This document shows, in pieces, positions 1 through 6,607 of a DNA stretch of 9,927 bases. The translations under genes and the position numbers were made by a program. The notes beneath the pieces were generated by a model. That model saw only the letters and a program-made list of their open reading frames with translations, did no database searches and was not told the origin of the DNA. The DNA lies in NCBI GenBank assembly GCA_937934685.1, contig CALGYU010000045.1:1-9927 (forward strand). Reading direction: 5' to 3'. Origin of the DNA: an uncultured Acholeplasma sp. (GTDB lineage: Bacteria; Bacillota_I; Bacilli_A; Acholeplasmatales; Acholeplasmataceae). Positions within the stretch are counted from its first letter, which is position 1. Each line of letters begins with the position of its first letter.

Positions 1-1986
1 ATTGTAACGTTTAAGAGAAATCCATTAGGAGAATTTAATGCCTTCATAGGAGACTTTGCTATTTTACTTTTAATCTTTAGCATTGTTTTCATGATTGTTA
101 AAAGCCCTAAAAAAAGAATTTTAACACTTGCTGTTACAACCCTATTATTAAATATAGCGATATTTTTATTAACGATATTTACAAAATACTATGGTACTTC
201 TTTTTCCTTTTTCTCATTAACCTTATTTTTAAACCCGGCACCTGCCTTAGCAGGAAGTATAATGTTAGAGTCTTTAAAAGAAGTCTTCTTATATTATAGA
301 ATCATTCTTTTTATTCCAGCAGTCATCTTATTTATACTACACTTCCTTTATGATCCAAAAAAAGAGGAACAACCAGTTAGACCTGTGTTAACTAGTTTAA
401 GAGGACAAATCATCTCTTTATTATCAATTTTTGTTTTAATGATTAGTAACTTAATGATTTTCAATCAAATATCAAATCAGTGGGAAGTAAATTCTAGTAG
501 AAGTACTTTTGTGAGTCAAAACATAGGGGTTTATAGTTTCTATGTTTATGAAATGCTTGGGGAAAACTTTAGCGTAACAATAGAAGATTATTTTGATGAT
601 GAAGAATTTCTTGCAACCTATGATAAATTTAATAAAAACAAATCATCATATATTAATGAGATAGATAAAAAGACATACAGCAACCAGTTATTATATTCAG
701 AAACCAATCAATTAACATTAAAAAACGAATTATCCAACCAAACCTATTTAAACGGTATCTTTAAAGACAAAAACATTGTATTGGTTCACCTAGAGTCTTT
801 TAACTACTATTTATATAATCAACCAGAATTAAAACAACACTTTAAATTTTTACAATTTTTACTTTCTCAAAGCTATGTTATGGATAACTTTTATACCAAC
901 GCAGGTATAGGGACCTCATCAGATGCTGAGTTTAGTGTTCTAACAGGCTTAAATGCTTTAGGACACTCAACCATCTATTGGGACTTCACAAGAGAGTATG
1001 AAGAAAAATTAGAACCGTATTCTTTAGCTAAGTATTTTAAAGAAAAAGGATACTACACAGAATCTATTCATGCAGACAATGAAATGTTTTATAACAGGAA
1101 AAATGTCCATCCTAAAATGTTAGGCTTTGATAAATACTATTCTATTGAAGATTTTTATGAAGAAGGATATAAAAACGAAAGTTATAATCACACCAATCCT
1201 TGGGTATCTGAAAGAGCGTTAATGGATAAGGTAAACAGTTTAATAAAAACAGTTGAATCACCTTATTTTATTTATCCAATCACTATGATGCCACATACGC
1301 CTTTTGATTATGATCCTTATGAAGGAACAGATGAACAAATTATTTTTAATGATACGTGGGAATCAGAACTATCCACTAATACATTAAAATACTTAAGATT
1401 TGTTAAGTATTACGATGAGATCTTACAAAGAATGTTCATTGATCCAGAAACACAGGAAATAAGAACAGATAGCGATGCAGTTTATATTTTCTATGGCGAC
1501 CACGGTGCGAATATTGTAGATGAGGACATTGAGACTATCTTTGGTAGAGAACTAAGCCCCGTAGAAGCAAGAAAAATAAAAAACCAAACGATTGCTTGGA
1601 TTTATGCACCTGGGGATAAGGAAGTTACTCAAACCATAGGCGATGAAACGATGACCATTAAAGAAGGTAATTTCATAGGAAATCAACCGCTTGTTAGAAG
1701 CCAAGTAGATTTAAACCGAACCATTATCGAACTATTTGGATTAAATGATCAAAAAGATGTATACTTTGGAGTTAATTTACTAAGTAAAGAACCAACCTAT
1801 AGTATTGATAGTAGGGTGTTAGATGTCGTTTTTGACGATAACGTCTATCCACTATCTAATCCAAGTCTTTCTTTAAACCCAAACATTAAATTATCAAAAG
1901 ATATAGAACGACATATTTTTGAAAGAAAAAAAGTCAACGACTATTTAATCAAAAAGAATATGTTTAATCGCATAAGAGAAAAATAA
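1..1986 (+). CDS. LtaS-like membrane phosphoglycerol transferase (sulfatase fold), 5'-truncated by window
   Basis: The reading frame is open from base 1, so the ATG at 91 is internal and the true start is upstream; 661 codons are visible. Four hydrophobic helices are seen (about 52-96, 121-183, 300-350 and 400-465). LtaS proteins have five, so roughly one helix is missing. The outward-facing catalytic domain follows. Residues matching S. aureus LtaS metal and substrate sites, as I recall them, are: Glu at 793 (E255), a Ser at 916 in GTSSDAEF (T300 nucleophile), His 1069 and Asp 1075 (H347, D349), Tyr 1090 (W354), Arg 1096 (R356), His 1294 in MMPHTPF (H416), and Asp-His 1498-1503 in YGDH (D475-H476). 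Spacing in the H-D-Y-R block is identical to LtaS. The family transfers glycerol phosphate from phosphatidylglycerol to lipid-anchored polymers or glycolipids. Family is confident. The exact acceptor is unknown, since a wall-less host may make a glycolipid rather than true lipoteichoic acid. The gene converges on the tetR-type gene. Confidence 0.9.
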   Translation: MVTFKRNPLGEFNAFIGDFAILLLIFSIVFMIVKSPKKRILTLAVTTLLLNIAIFLLTIFTKYYGTSFSFFSLTLFLNPAPALAGSIMLESLKEVFLYYRIILFIPAVILFILHFLYDPKKEEQPVRPVLTSLRGQIISLLSIFVLMISNLMIFNQISNQWEVNSSRSTFVSQNIGVYSFYVYEMLGENFSVTIEDYFDDEEFLATYDKFNKNKSSYINEIDKKTYSNQLLYSETNQLTLKNELSNQTYLNGIFKDKNIVLVHLESFNYYLYNQPELKQHFKFLQFLLSQSYVMDNFYTNAGIGTSSDAEFSVLTGLNALGHSTIYWDFTREYEEKLEPYSLAKYFKEKGYYTESIHADNEMFYNRKNVHPKMLGFDKYYSIEDFYEEGYKNESYNHTNPWVSERALMDKVNSLIKTVESPYFIYPITMMPHTPFDYDPYEGTDEQIIFNDTWESELSTNTLKYLRFVKYYDEILQRMFIDPETQEIRTDSDAVYIFYGDHGANIVDEDIETIFGRELSPVEARKIKNQTIAWIYAPGDKEVTQTIGDETMTIKEGNFIGNQPLVRSQVDLNRTIIELFGLNDQKDVYFGVNLLSKEPTYSIDSRVLDVVFDDNVYPLSNPSLSLNPNIKLSKDIERHIFERKKVNDYLIKKNMFNRIREK

Positions 1987-2012
1987 AAAGAGGATGAAAA
2001 TCCTCTTTTATT
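1986..2012. terminator. Bidirectional rho-independent terminator
   Basis: A perfect 10-bp stem (1986-1995 with 2000-2009) closes a GAAA tetraloop of the stable GNRA class. It is T-rich on the 3' side of both strands. It starts at the last base of the ltaS-like stop codon and abuts the stop codon of the convergent TetR gene (2011-2013), so it should end both transcripts. Confidence 0.85.
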
Positions 2013-2601
2013 ATTTAACATCAAAGTAGTTCATGAAAAAATCAATATGTTTCTTAAATAAATCCTCATAACTAGTTAAAAACCCTTCTGGAGAATCGGT
2101 TAAATATTTTTCATAAAAATGATAAACAAAGAATGAATGATATATTTTAGCCGCCAACATAGAATCAGTAGATTTCATTAAACCCTTTTGCATGAGATTA
2201 TTAAAATAATAATTCAAAGCAACTCTAGGTTTAACTAAAAACTCATCATGTAAAATATGTTTTAATCTAGGACTATTAAATTGTTCAGGAATTAACAAAC
2301 GAGTCAATTGATTAATCTTATCAGATTCAAAAAACAAATTGGTCTTTAAAGAAATATTGGTAAAGTATTGTCTGGTAGATAAATGACTTTCCTTATATAA
2401 AGGATAAACTTCTTTTTGAAGTTCCTCAACAAGAGTCTTAGCAATGTCTAATAAAATTTCTTCCTTACCTTTATAATGATTATAAATAGAAGCAGCTTTA
2501 ATACCTACACTCTTTGCTAAATCTCTCATTCCTACATTGTTATAACCATGTTTAGAAAACAGGTCTAATGCATTTTCATAAATCAATTCCTTGGTTGTCA
2601 T
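2011..2601 (-). CDS. TetR/AcrR-family transcriptional regulator
   Basis: The protein is 196 residues, a normal TetR length. The N-terminal DNA-binding domain is clear: helix 1 at about residues 3-18 (KELIYENALDLFSKHGY), then the helix-turn-helix at about 24-43 (MRDLAKSVGIKAASIYNHY), then the usual KGKEEIL start of helix 4. The C-terminal half (about 60-196) is a helical ligand/dimerisation domain that I cannot assign to a ligand class. I chose the ATG at 2601 because GGAGGT lies six bases upstream. A longer frame back to 2691 would read through the promoter and lacks a ribosome site. The gene is monocistronic, between its own promoter and the shared terminator. TetR proteins usually repress themselves and neighbours. 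Candidate targets here are itself, the DUF3899 gene and the opp operon, but this is inference from position and one shared 10-bp word. Confidence 0.9.
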   Translation of the reverse strand: MTTKELIYENALDLFSKHGYNNVGMRDLAKSVGIKAASIYNHYKGKEEILLDIAKTLVEELQKEVYPLYKESHLSTRQYFTNISLKTNLFFESDKINQLTRLLIPEQFNSPRLKHILHDEFLVKPRVALNYYFNNLMQKGLMKSTDSMLAAKIYHSFFVYHFYEKYLTDSPEGFLTSYEDLFKKHIDFFMNYFDVK

Positions 2602-2607
2602 AGTAAA

Positions 2608-2613
2608 ACCTCC
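2608..2613 (-). promoter_or_regulatory. Ribosome binding site deciding the tetR-type gene start
   Basis: GGAGGT on the minus strand sits six bases before the ATG at 2601. It is a near-perfect anti-16S match and settles the start against the in-frame upstream ATG at 2691. Confidence 0.85.
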
Positions 2614-2638
2614 GTTCAGACTAACTCTATTTGTTTTT

Positions 2639-2667
2639 ATTCTATTATGAAAAGCGTTTTTTTTCAA
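2639..2667 (-). promoter_or_regulatory. Sigma-A promoter of the TetR-family gene
   Basis: On the minus strand, TTGAAA (2667-2662) and TAGAAT (2644-2639) are separated by exactly 17 bases. Each hexamer matches consensus at five of six positions. The predicted transcript start is near 2632, giving a leader of about 30 nt that contains the GGAGGT site. The spacer holds the word AAAACGCTTT (2660-2651), which recurs upstream of oppA and could be an operator. Confidence 0.75.
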
Positions 2668-2703
2668 ATTAAACACTTTAAACATAAACAATGTTAACTA
2701 AAA

Positions 2704-2730
2704 TAAAAAAAAGAGATCTACTAGATCCCT
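2704..2730 (-). terminator. Rho-independent terminator after the DUF3899-type gene
   Basis: Read on the minus strand, an 8-bp stem with one G-U pair (2730-2723 with 2719-2712) and a 3-nt loop is followed by a run of T to 2705. It lies just past the stop codon at 2737 and separates the small membrane protein gene from the tetR-type gene, so the two are probably not one operon. Confidence 0.85.
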
Positions 2731-2736
2731 TCAATA

Positions 2737-3132
2737 TTATATAAATAAAATCATCATTAAAACGATGGATGTAAAAAGTAAAGGTAAACTTCCTAATATT
2801 AAACCCATGTGTGGAACTTTCTCTCTTTTGCTCTTTCTTTCTATGTACTCTAAATAGGTTTCATTTTTACCACCACGAATAAATAGGCGACCAAATGATT
2901 TTAAACTAAAAACTAAATAATTAAAAGTCCCTTCTTGTGCTATATATATAAGAAGACCTATACATATAAGAATCATAGAAGAACCAAAAGTTATATTTAC
3001 CCATCCTATTAGGGTAGGATTAGAGTGCCAAAAGTAAAGCGGGATTAGCAAAAGCAAAGAAATAATAAAAGAAACAAAGGAATCTGCCCATAATTTGTGT
3101 TGATCGATAAATAATTTAATTTTTTTTCTCAT
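2737..3132 (-). CDS. Small integral membrane protein, DUF3899-like
   Basis: This is a 131-residue protein with a basic N-terminus (MRKKIKLF) and three hydrophobic helices at about 17-36, 41-65 and 108-130. Between helices 2 and 3 lies a basic cytoplasmic-type segment (about 70-107: FNYLVFSLKSFGRLFIRGGK, then ETYLEYIERKSKREK). The order (two N-terminal helices, a G-x-F-x-Y-x-x-x-S-x-K-x-F stretch, a basic linker, a last helix) is what I recall of the DUF3899 family in Bacilli and mollicutes, which has no known function. No catalytic motif is visible. The start is uncertain: ATG at 3132 is given, but an in-frame GTG at 3144 would add four residues, and neither has a well-spaced ribosome site. 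It is divergent from oppA, with its own promoter and terminator. Confidence 0.75.
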   Translation of the reverse strand: MRKKIKLFIDQHKLWADSFVSFIISLLLLIPLYFWHSNPTLIGWVNITFGSSMILICIGLLIYIAQEGTFNYLVFSLKSFGRLFIRGGKNETYLEYIERKSKREKVPHMGLILGSLPLLFTSIVLMMILFI

Positions 3133-3165
3133 AAGTATTATCACACTTTCTTAAAAGTCTACATA

Positions 3166-3193
3166 ATTATAATACATTTACAAAAAAAAACAA
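3166..3193 (-). promoter_or_regulatory. Sigma-A promoter of the DUF3899-type gene
   Basis: On the minus strand a perfect TATAAT (3171-3166) is preceded by TTGTTT (3193-3188) with a 16-base spacer. Predicted initiation near 3159 gives a leader of about 26 nt to the ATG at 3132. The promoter is back-to-back with that of oppA. Confidence 0.7.
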
Positions 3194-3225
3194 AGAAAAC
3201 CAGTCAAAAACGACCGAAAGATAAA

Positions 3226-3239
3226 AGAAAACGCTTTCT
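3226..3239. promoter_or_regulatory. cre-like palindrome (possible CcpA/LacI-family operator)
   Basis: The 14-mer AGAAAACGCTTTCT is nearly palindromic around the central CG. It matches the catabolite-responsive element consensus TGWNANCGNTNWCA except for the first and last bases. It lies between the divergent promoters, about 36 bp upstream of the oppA -35 box and about 33 bp upstream of the DUF3899 -35 box. Whether this organism has CcpA cannot be seen here. Another LacI- or TetR-type protein could use the site. Confidence 0.45.
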
Positions 3240-3253
3240 AATGATAAAAAGCG
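3232..3253. repeat. Inverted repeat upstream of oppA promoter
   Basis: CGCTTT (3232-3237) and its exact complement AAAGCG (3248-3253) are separated by 10 bases, putting the arm centres about 16 bp apart, or one and a half helical turns. The left arm overlaps the cre-like palindrome. It may be a dimer binding site; as an RNA hairpin it is weak and probably upstream of the transcript start. Confidence 0.35.
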
Positions 3254-3274
3254 ACATTTTAATGAATAAAAAGA

Positions 3275-3303
3275 TTGACACGGGTTATTTATTATAGTAA
3301 AAT
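3275..3303 (+). promoter_or_regulatory. Sigma-A promoter of oppA
   Basis: A perfect TTGACA (3275-3280), a 17-base spacer and TAAAAT (3298-3303, five of six) make the strongest promoter in the window. Predicted initiation near 3310 leaves a leader of about 25 nt carrying the AAGGAG ribosome site. Confidence 0.85.
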
Positions 3304-3322
3304 CATGGAAACCATATTTGAA

Positions 3323-3328
3323 AAGGAG
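3323..3328 (+). promoter_or_regulatory. Ribosome binding site deciding the oppA start
   Basis: AAGGAG lies six bases before the ATG at 3335. It excludes the in-frame TTG at 3275, which is part of the -35 box, and the ATG at 3305, which is at or before the predicted transcript start. Confidence 0.85.
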
Positions 3329-3334
3329 AAAAAA

Positions 3335-5536
3335 ATGAAAAAAATACTATCATTATTTACAGTAATAGCTATGGCATTAGTGCTAGTAGCTTGTAAAAAA
3401 GATCCAGTAGTCAGCGATTTAGATGAAATCAAAGACCATCTAGAAAAAATCGAAGTATCAAGCGGGGTCGAAAAAAACTACGGAAAACCAGACACATACT
3501 ATAATACAACATCTAATGTAACTACTATGAGTCACTATAATACAACTGGTGCAAACGAATCAGCACTATATGAATTAATCGTAGGAACACTATATGCAGG
3601 AGACTTTGATTGGGCAAAAGCAGTTGAAGACGGATTAGCTACAAAAGCAGGGGACTTCTCAAAAGTAGATGAAGATCCATCATTAATTCACCAATTTGGA
3701 TTCAAAAGATATCCATCACTAGCAAAAACAACGCCATATGCAGTAACTAAAGGAACTACAGAAGCGGATGTAGATGCATCAAAACTATTAATGGATACAA
3801 AATGGAGAATTGAGTTAAGAGACGATATTACCTTTGAAGACGGATTAAAAATCAATGCGTATGTATTTGCATACTCATGGAAACAATTAATTAGTCCAAA
3901 ATTAAATAACGCAAGAGTTCAATACTTAACAGACCCACAAAACTTATCATTAGTCAATGCGAAACAATATTACCTACAAGGTAAACCAGTAAGCAAAGAC
4001 AGTACAGAAGTACATCCAAATGTAAGTTGGGAAAGTGTAGGATTTAAAGTTGTCAATGATACAACCTTTGAAATTGAATTAACGCAAGCAGTGAGCCAAT
4101 GGCAATTGATGACAAGCCTTTCATCAGCAATCTATAGTGCAGTTCACCCAGAAGTTTTTGAATCATCAAAAGACAAAACAGGTAGTACAGCATCATATGG
4201 ATCAATTGATTATAAGATTCCATCATCAGGACCATACTTAATTAAAAACTGGCAAGATGCAACATCATATACATTTAACCTAAACGAATCATATGTAGGA
4301 TATGGTGCAGGAACATATGACATCAAATCAGTAAACTATAAAGTTAACTCAAATGAAACTTCTATTTTACAGGAATACGAACAAGGTAATTTAGACGTAG
4401 CTGGGGTAGGAAGTGCAACAGCATATCCAAGATACAAAGAAGTGGCCAAATTATCTCCAACAACATCAACTTTTAGATTTGCTTTAGGTGGTGGTGTAAG
4501 ACCAGAAGACAGTAAATGGGAACACTCAAGCGTATCTAATGCAGCGATGAGTAATGTTGAATTTAGAAAAGCTCTATACTTGGCATTTGACAGAGATGCT
4601 TATTTACAAATTAGACCAAACGTTAAACCTGCAGGAACTTTATTAACTTCATTATATCAAGCAACAGAAGAAGCTAATGAAAGCTACCGTGGAACAGAAG
4701 CAGCACAAAATGCTTTAAGAGCAGCGGGATTAACTGATGCAGCTATTAATAATAACGGATATGACTTAGCAACAGCTCAAGCATTATTTACAAAAGTATA
4801 TAATGAACTACAAGCAGAAGGTAAGTTAAAAAATAATAAGATCTACATCCAAATTGTCTTATTTGAAGCAGAGTCAAACAAAGCATTATCAAAATGGGCC
4901 AAAGGTCAATTAGAGTCAGCCTTTGGAACAGATAGACTAGAAGTTGTAGAACACTTTACATCAGAAGATGGAACTTATGAAGCTTGGGATAATAAAGACT
5001 TTGACTTAACATTCTCAGCATGGCAAGGTATGCAATTTAATCCAGCAGGTATTTTATCAATCGTGTATAGTAGTTTAAATTCACCAGATACTATGTTAGA
5101 AGGATCAAAAACAGATGACCTACCTGTGAAAGCTGACTTAAGTAATTTCAAAGCTTATGTTGAAGAAAAAGGTGCTAAAGCAACAGATGAGGAAAAAGCT
5201 ATCTTAGCGACATTAGATGCACAAGGTATGTGGGAAGGAATCTTAGATTACGATACTACTAAAGCAGATTTTAATACTAAGAAATATACTGCAGTTGCAC
5301 ACTTAATTGGTTTACCATCATTTAAACCAAACTATCCAGGTAAGAAAGATGATTTCGCATCTATCACAGCTGGTATTGAAGCAGCAGTTATTGGTGCATA
5401 CATCGCTGTTCCACTATTTGAAAATATTGGTGCGGCAGTTTACTCAGAGAGAGTAGTGTTTGATATTCCAGAATACCATACATGGTTAGGATGGGGCGGA
5501 TTACGCTACATGTCATTAACAACATCAACAAAATAA
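3335..5536 (+). CDS. oppA: OppA-like peptide-binding lipoprotein of an ABC importer (SBP family 5)
   Basis: The 733-residue precursor begins with a lipoprotein signal peptide: MKK, a hydrophobic core and the lipobox LVAC with Cys20. It should be lipid-anchored on the outer face of the membrane. The mature part has family-5 solute-binding features: the segment DDITFEDGLKINAYVFAYSW (about residues 163-182), which corresponds to the conserved 'FxDGxxxxAxDVxxSWxR' region, and a later FRKALYLAFDRD (about 409-420), like the 'vRkAlnyAiDRe' motif. It is longer than usual OppA/DppA proteins (about 500-600 residues); the first 140 residues and several loops look expanded. It lies directly upstream of oppBCDF, behind the strongest promoter and before an inter-gene hairpin, consistent with excess binding protein over transporter. 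Oligopeptides are the likeliest substrate, but family-5 proteins also bind other ligands. Confidence 0.93.
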   Translation: MKKILSLFTVIAMALVLVACKKDPVVSDLDEIKDHLEKIEVSSGVEKNYGKPDTYYNTTSNVTTMSHYNTTGANESALYELIVGTLYAGDFDWAKAVEDGLATKAGDFSKVDEDPSLIHQFGFKRYPSLAKTTPYAVTKGTTEADVDASKLLMDTKWRIELRDDITFEDGLKINAYVFAYSWKQLISPKLNNARVQYLTDPQNLSLVNAKQYYLQGKPVSKDSTEVHPNVSWESVGFKVVNDTTFEIELTQAVSQWQLMTSLSSAIYSAVHPEVFESSKDKTGSTASYGSIDYKIPSSGPYLIKNWQDATSYTFNLNESYVGYGAGTYDIKSVNYKVNSNETSILQEYEQGNLDVAGVGSATAYPRYKEVAKLSPTTSTFRFALGGGVRPEDSKWEHSSVSNAAMSNVEFRKALYLAFDRDAYLQIRPNVKPAGTLLTSLYQATEEANESYRGTEAAQNALRAAGLTDAAINNNGYDLATAQALFTKVYNELQAEGKLKNNKIYIQIVLFEAESNKALSKWAKGQLESAFGTDRLEVVEHFTSEDGTYEAWDNKDFDLTFSAWQGMQFNPAGILSIVYSSLNSPDTMLEGSKTDDLPVKADLSNFKAYVEEKGAKATDEEKAILATLDAQGMWEGILDYDTTKADFNTKKYTAVAHLIGLPSFKPNYPGKKDDFASITAGIEAAVIGAYIAVPLFENIGAAVYSERVVFDIPEYHTWLGWGGLRYMSLTTSTK

Positions 5537-5568
5537 CAAAAATATAATTTAGTAGTAATAAATAAATG

Positions 5569-5598
5569 ACCCTGATGGTTTACACATCAGGGTTGTTT
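5569..5598 (+). terminator. Partial (read-through) terminator between oppA and oppB
   Basis: A perfect 9-bp stem (5569-5577 with 5585-5593) with a 7-nt loop is followed by a short T-rich stretch interrupted by G and A. The stem is GC-rich for this genome but the U-tract is poor, so partial termination is expected. It could also act as a 3' stabiliser of the oppA message. Both would raise OppA relative to OppBCDF. Confidence 0.7.
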
Positions 5599-5608
5599 AT
5601 GATATAAT
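5579..5608 (+). promoter_or_regulatory. Extended -10 promoter for oppBCDF, overlapping the hairpin
   Basis: TTTACA (5579-5584, five of six to the -35 consensus) is the terminator loop. After an 18-base spacer comes a perfect TATAAT (5603-5608) preceded by TGA (5600-5602), a textbook extended -10 element. Initiation near 5615 would give a leader of about 27 nt carrying GAGGTG. Confidence 0.65.
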
Positions 5609-5629
5609 AATTCAACAATTTAAGATTAT

Positions 5630-5635
5630 GAGGTG
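5630..5635 (+). promoter_or_regulatory. Ribosome binding site favouring the TTG start of oppB
   Basis: GAGGTG lies six bases before TTG 5642. The alternative in-frame GTG at 5633 is inside this site and has no good ribosome site of its own. Confidence 0.6.
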
Positions 5636-5641
5636 AAAGTT

Positions 5642-6607
5642 TTGGGACGATATATAAGAAAGCGTGTGGGTTTAATCTTTTTAACAGGATTTATTATTTT
5701 ATTTTTATCCTTTTACATTATTAAACTTATGCCTGACAACAATAGGCCAGTACTTGGAGTTGATCCAATTATATGGGAGTACATAAAACTTCGTGAAGGG
5801 TATCATTTACCTATTCCGCAGCAGTTTTTAATATGGCTTAAAAACATATTTTTTGAAGGAACATTTGGGTATTCATTTTATCATAAAAGAGACTCTTGGC
5901 TTGTTTTACAAGGCAGAATTCCTGAGACAATAAAATTAAATTTAATACCATATTTAATTGCAATTCCACTTGGTATCTTTTTTGGAATCGTTGCGGCACT
6001 TAAGAAAAATAAATTAACAGATCATGTGATCTCTTTCTTAGTCGTACTAGTCATATCTGTTCCAGTTTTTGTCACTGCAGTATTATTTCAGTACTTTTTA
6101 GTATATAAATGGAAAATTCTTCCGTATGCATTTGTATTACCTTCCTATGAAGCATCATTAGACCCAATCGGGAATATTGTATCTAGGATTTTGCCATCAG
6201 TAGTTATTGCTTTAGGATTAATTGCAGGATGGACAAGAAGTTTAAGAGCGGAATTAACAGAAGTACTTACTTCTGATTATATGTTACTGGCAAAGGCAAA
6301 AGGATTAAAAAAATCACAAACAGTTTATAGACATGCACTAAGAAATGCCATGGTGCCATTTTTCCCATCCATTACAGGGGCATTTATCTCTTTACTATAT
6401 GGATCAATCGTAGTAGAAAGAGCATTTGGAGTTGCTGGAATTGGGGATGTATATCTAGGTGCTTTAGGCAATAGAGATTTTAACTTAATCATGTTATATA
6501 TGGCTTTTTATACCTTCATTGGTTTAATAGGAGCACTTATTGGGGATTTATCTTATGGTATAATTGATCCTCGTATTAAAATGGGGGGAGGGAAAACAAA
6601 TGAATGA
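5642..6607 (+). CDS. oppB: OppB-like ABC importer permease
   Basis: This is a 321-residue permease of the BPD_transp_1 superfamily, with about six membrane helices: an N-terminal one at about 9-28, then a core from about 100 to 310. The N-terminal 'GRYIRKRVGLIF' is the usual OppB/DppB opening, and the family's first extracytoplasmic loop (about 30-95) is of normal size. The EAA loop that docks on the ATPases is at about 212-239 (DYMLLAKAKGLKKSQTVYRHALRNAMVP). The C-terminal GxLxGDxxYGxxDPRI motif is present. I favour TTG 5642, giving MGRYIRKR, from ribosome-site spacing; GTG 5633 would add three residues. The gene has its own extended -10 promoter and overlaps oppC by 8 nt. It pairs with OppC to form the translocation pore. 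Confidence 0.93.
   Translation: MGRYIRKRVGLIFLTGFIILFLSFYIIKLMPDNNRPVLGVDPIIWEYIKLREGYHLPIPQQFLIWLKNIFFEGTFGYSFYHKRDSWLVLQGRIPETIKLNLIPYLIAIPLGIFFGIVAALKKNKLTDHVISFLVVLVISVPVFVTAVLFQYFLVYKWKILPYAFVLPSYEASLDPIGNIVSRILPSVVIALGLIAGWTRSLRAELTEVLTSDYMLLAKAKGLKKSQTVYRHALRNAMVPFFPSITGAFISLLYGSIVVERAFGVAGIGDVYLGALGNRDFNLIMLYMAFYTFIGLIGALIGDLSYGIIDPRIKMGGGKTNE

Noticed and set aside
91..93. ATG at 91 as the start of the LtaS-like gene.
   Set aside because: The frame is open back to base 1 and encodes a membrane helix spanning this ATG. There is no ribosome site just before it.
2601..2630. A TetR operator in the leader (GTT, six bases, AAC at 2615-2626 on the minus strand).
   Set aside because: Only three base pairs per arm are symmetric, which is too weak to call.
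2602..2691. A 30-residue N-terminal extension of the TetR-family protein.
   Set aside because: It would read through the -35/-10 boxes. GGAGGT before 2601 and the normal TetR N-terminus support the shorter form.
3275..3334. In-frame extension of oppA to a TTG at 3275, or to an ATG at 3305.
   Set aside because: The TTG is part of the perfect -35 box and the ATG at 3305 is at or before the predicted transcript start. The lipoprotein signal peptide begins at 3335, behind a good AAGGAG.
3145..3334. CodY box or T-box/riboswitch control of the opp operon.
   Set aside because: No good match to the CodY palindrome is present, and the predicted oppA leader of about 25 nt is far too short for a riboswitch.
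4053..4235. Minus-strand open frame opposite oppA.
   Set aside because: It is a shadow of the oppA coding sequence with no ribosome site, promoter or recognisable protein features. The minus-strand frames at 7888-8133 and 8308-8490 are rejected for the same reason.
6564..6599. ATG at 6564 as the oppC start.
   Set aside because: It lies deep in oppB and has no ribosome site, whereas 6600 follows GGAGG at good spacing.
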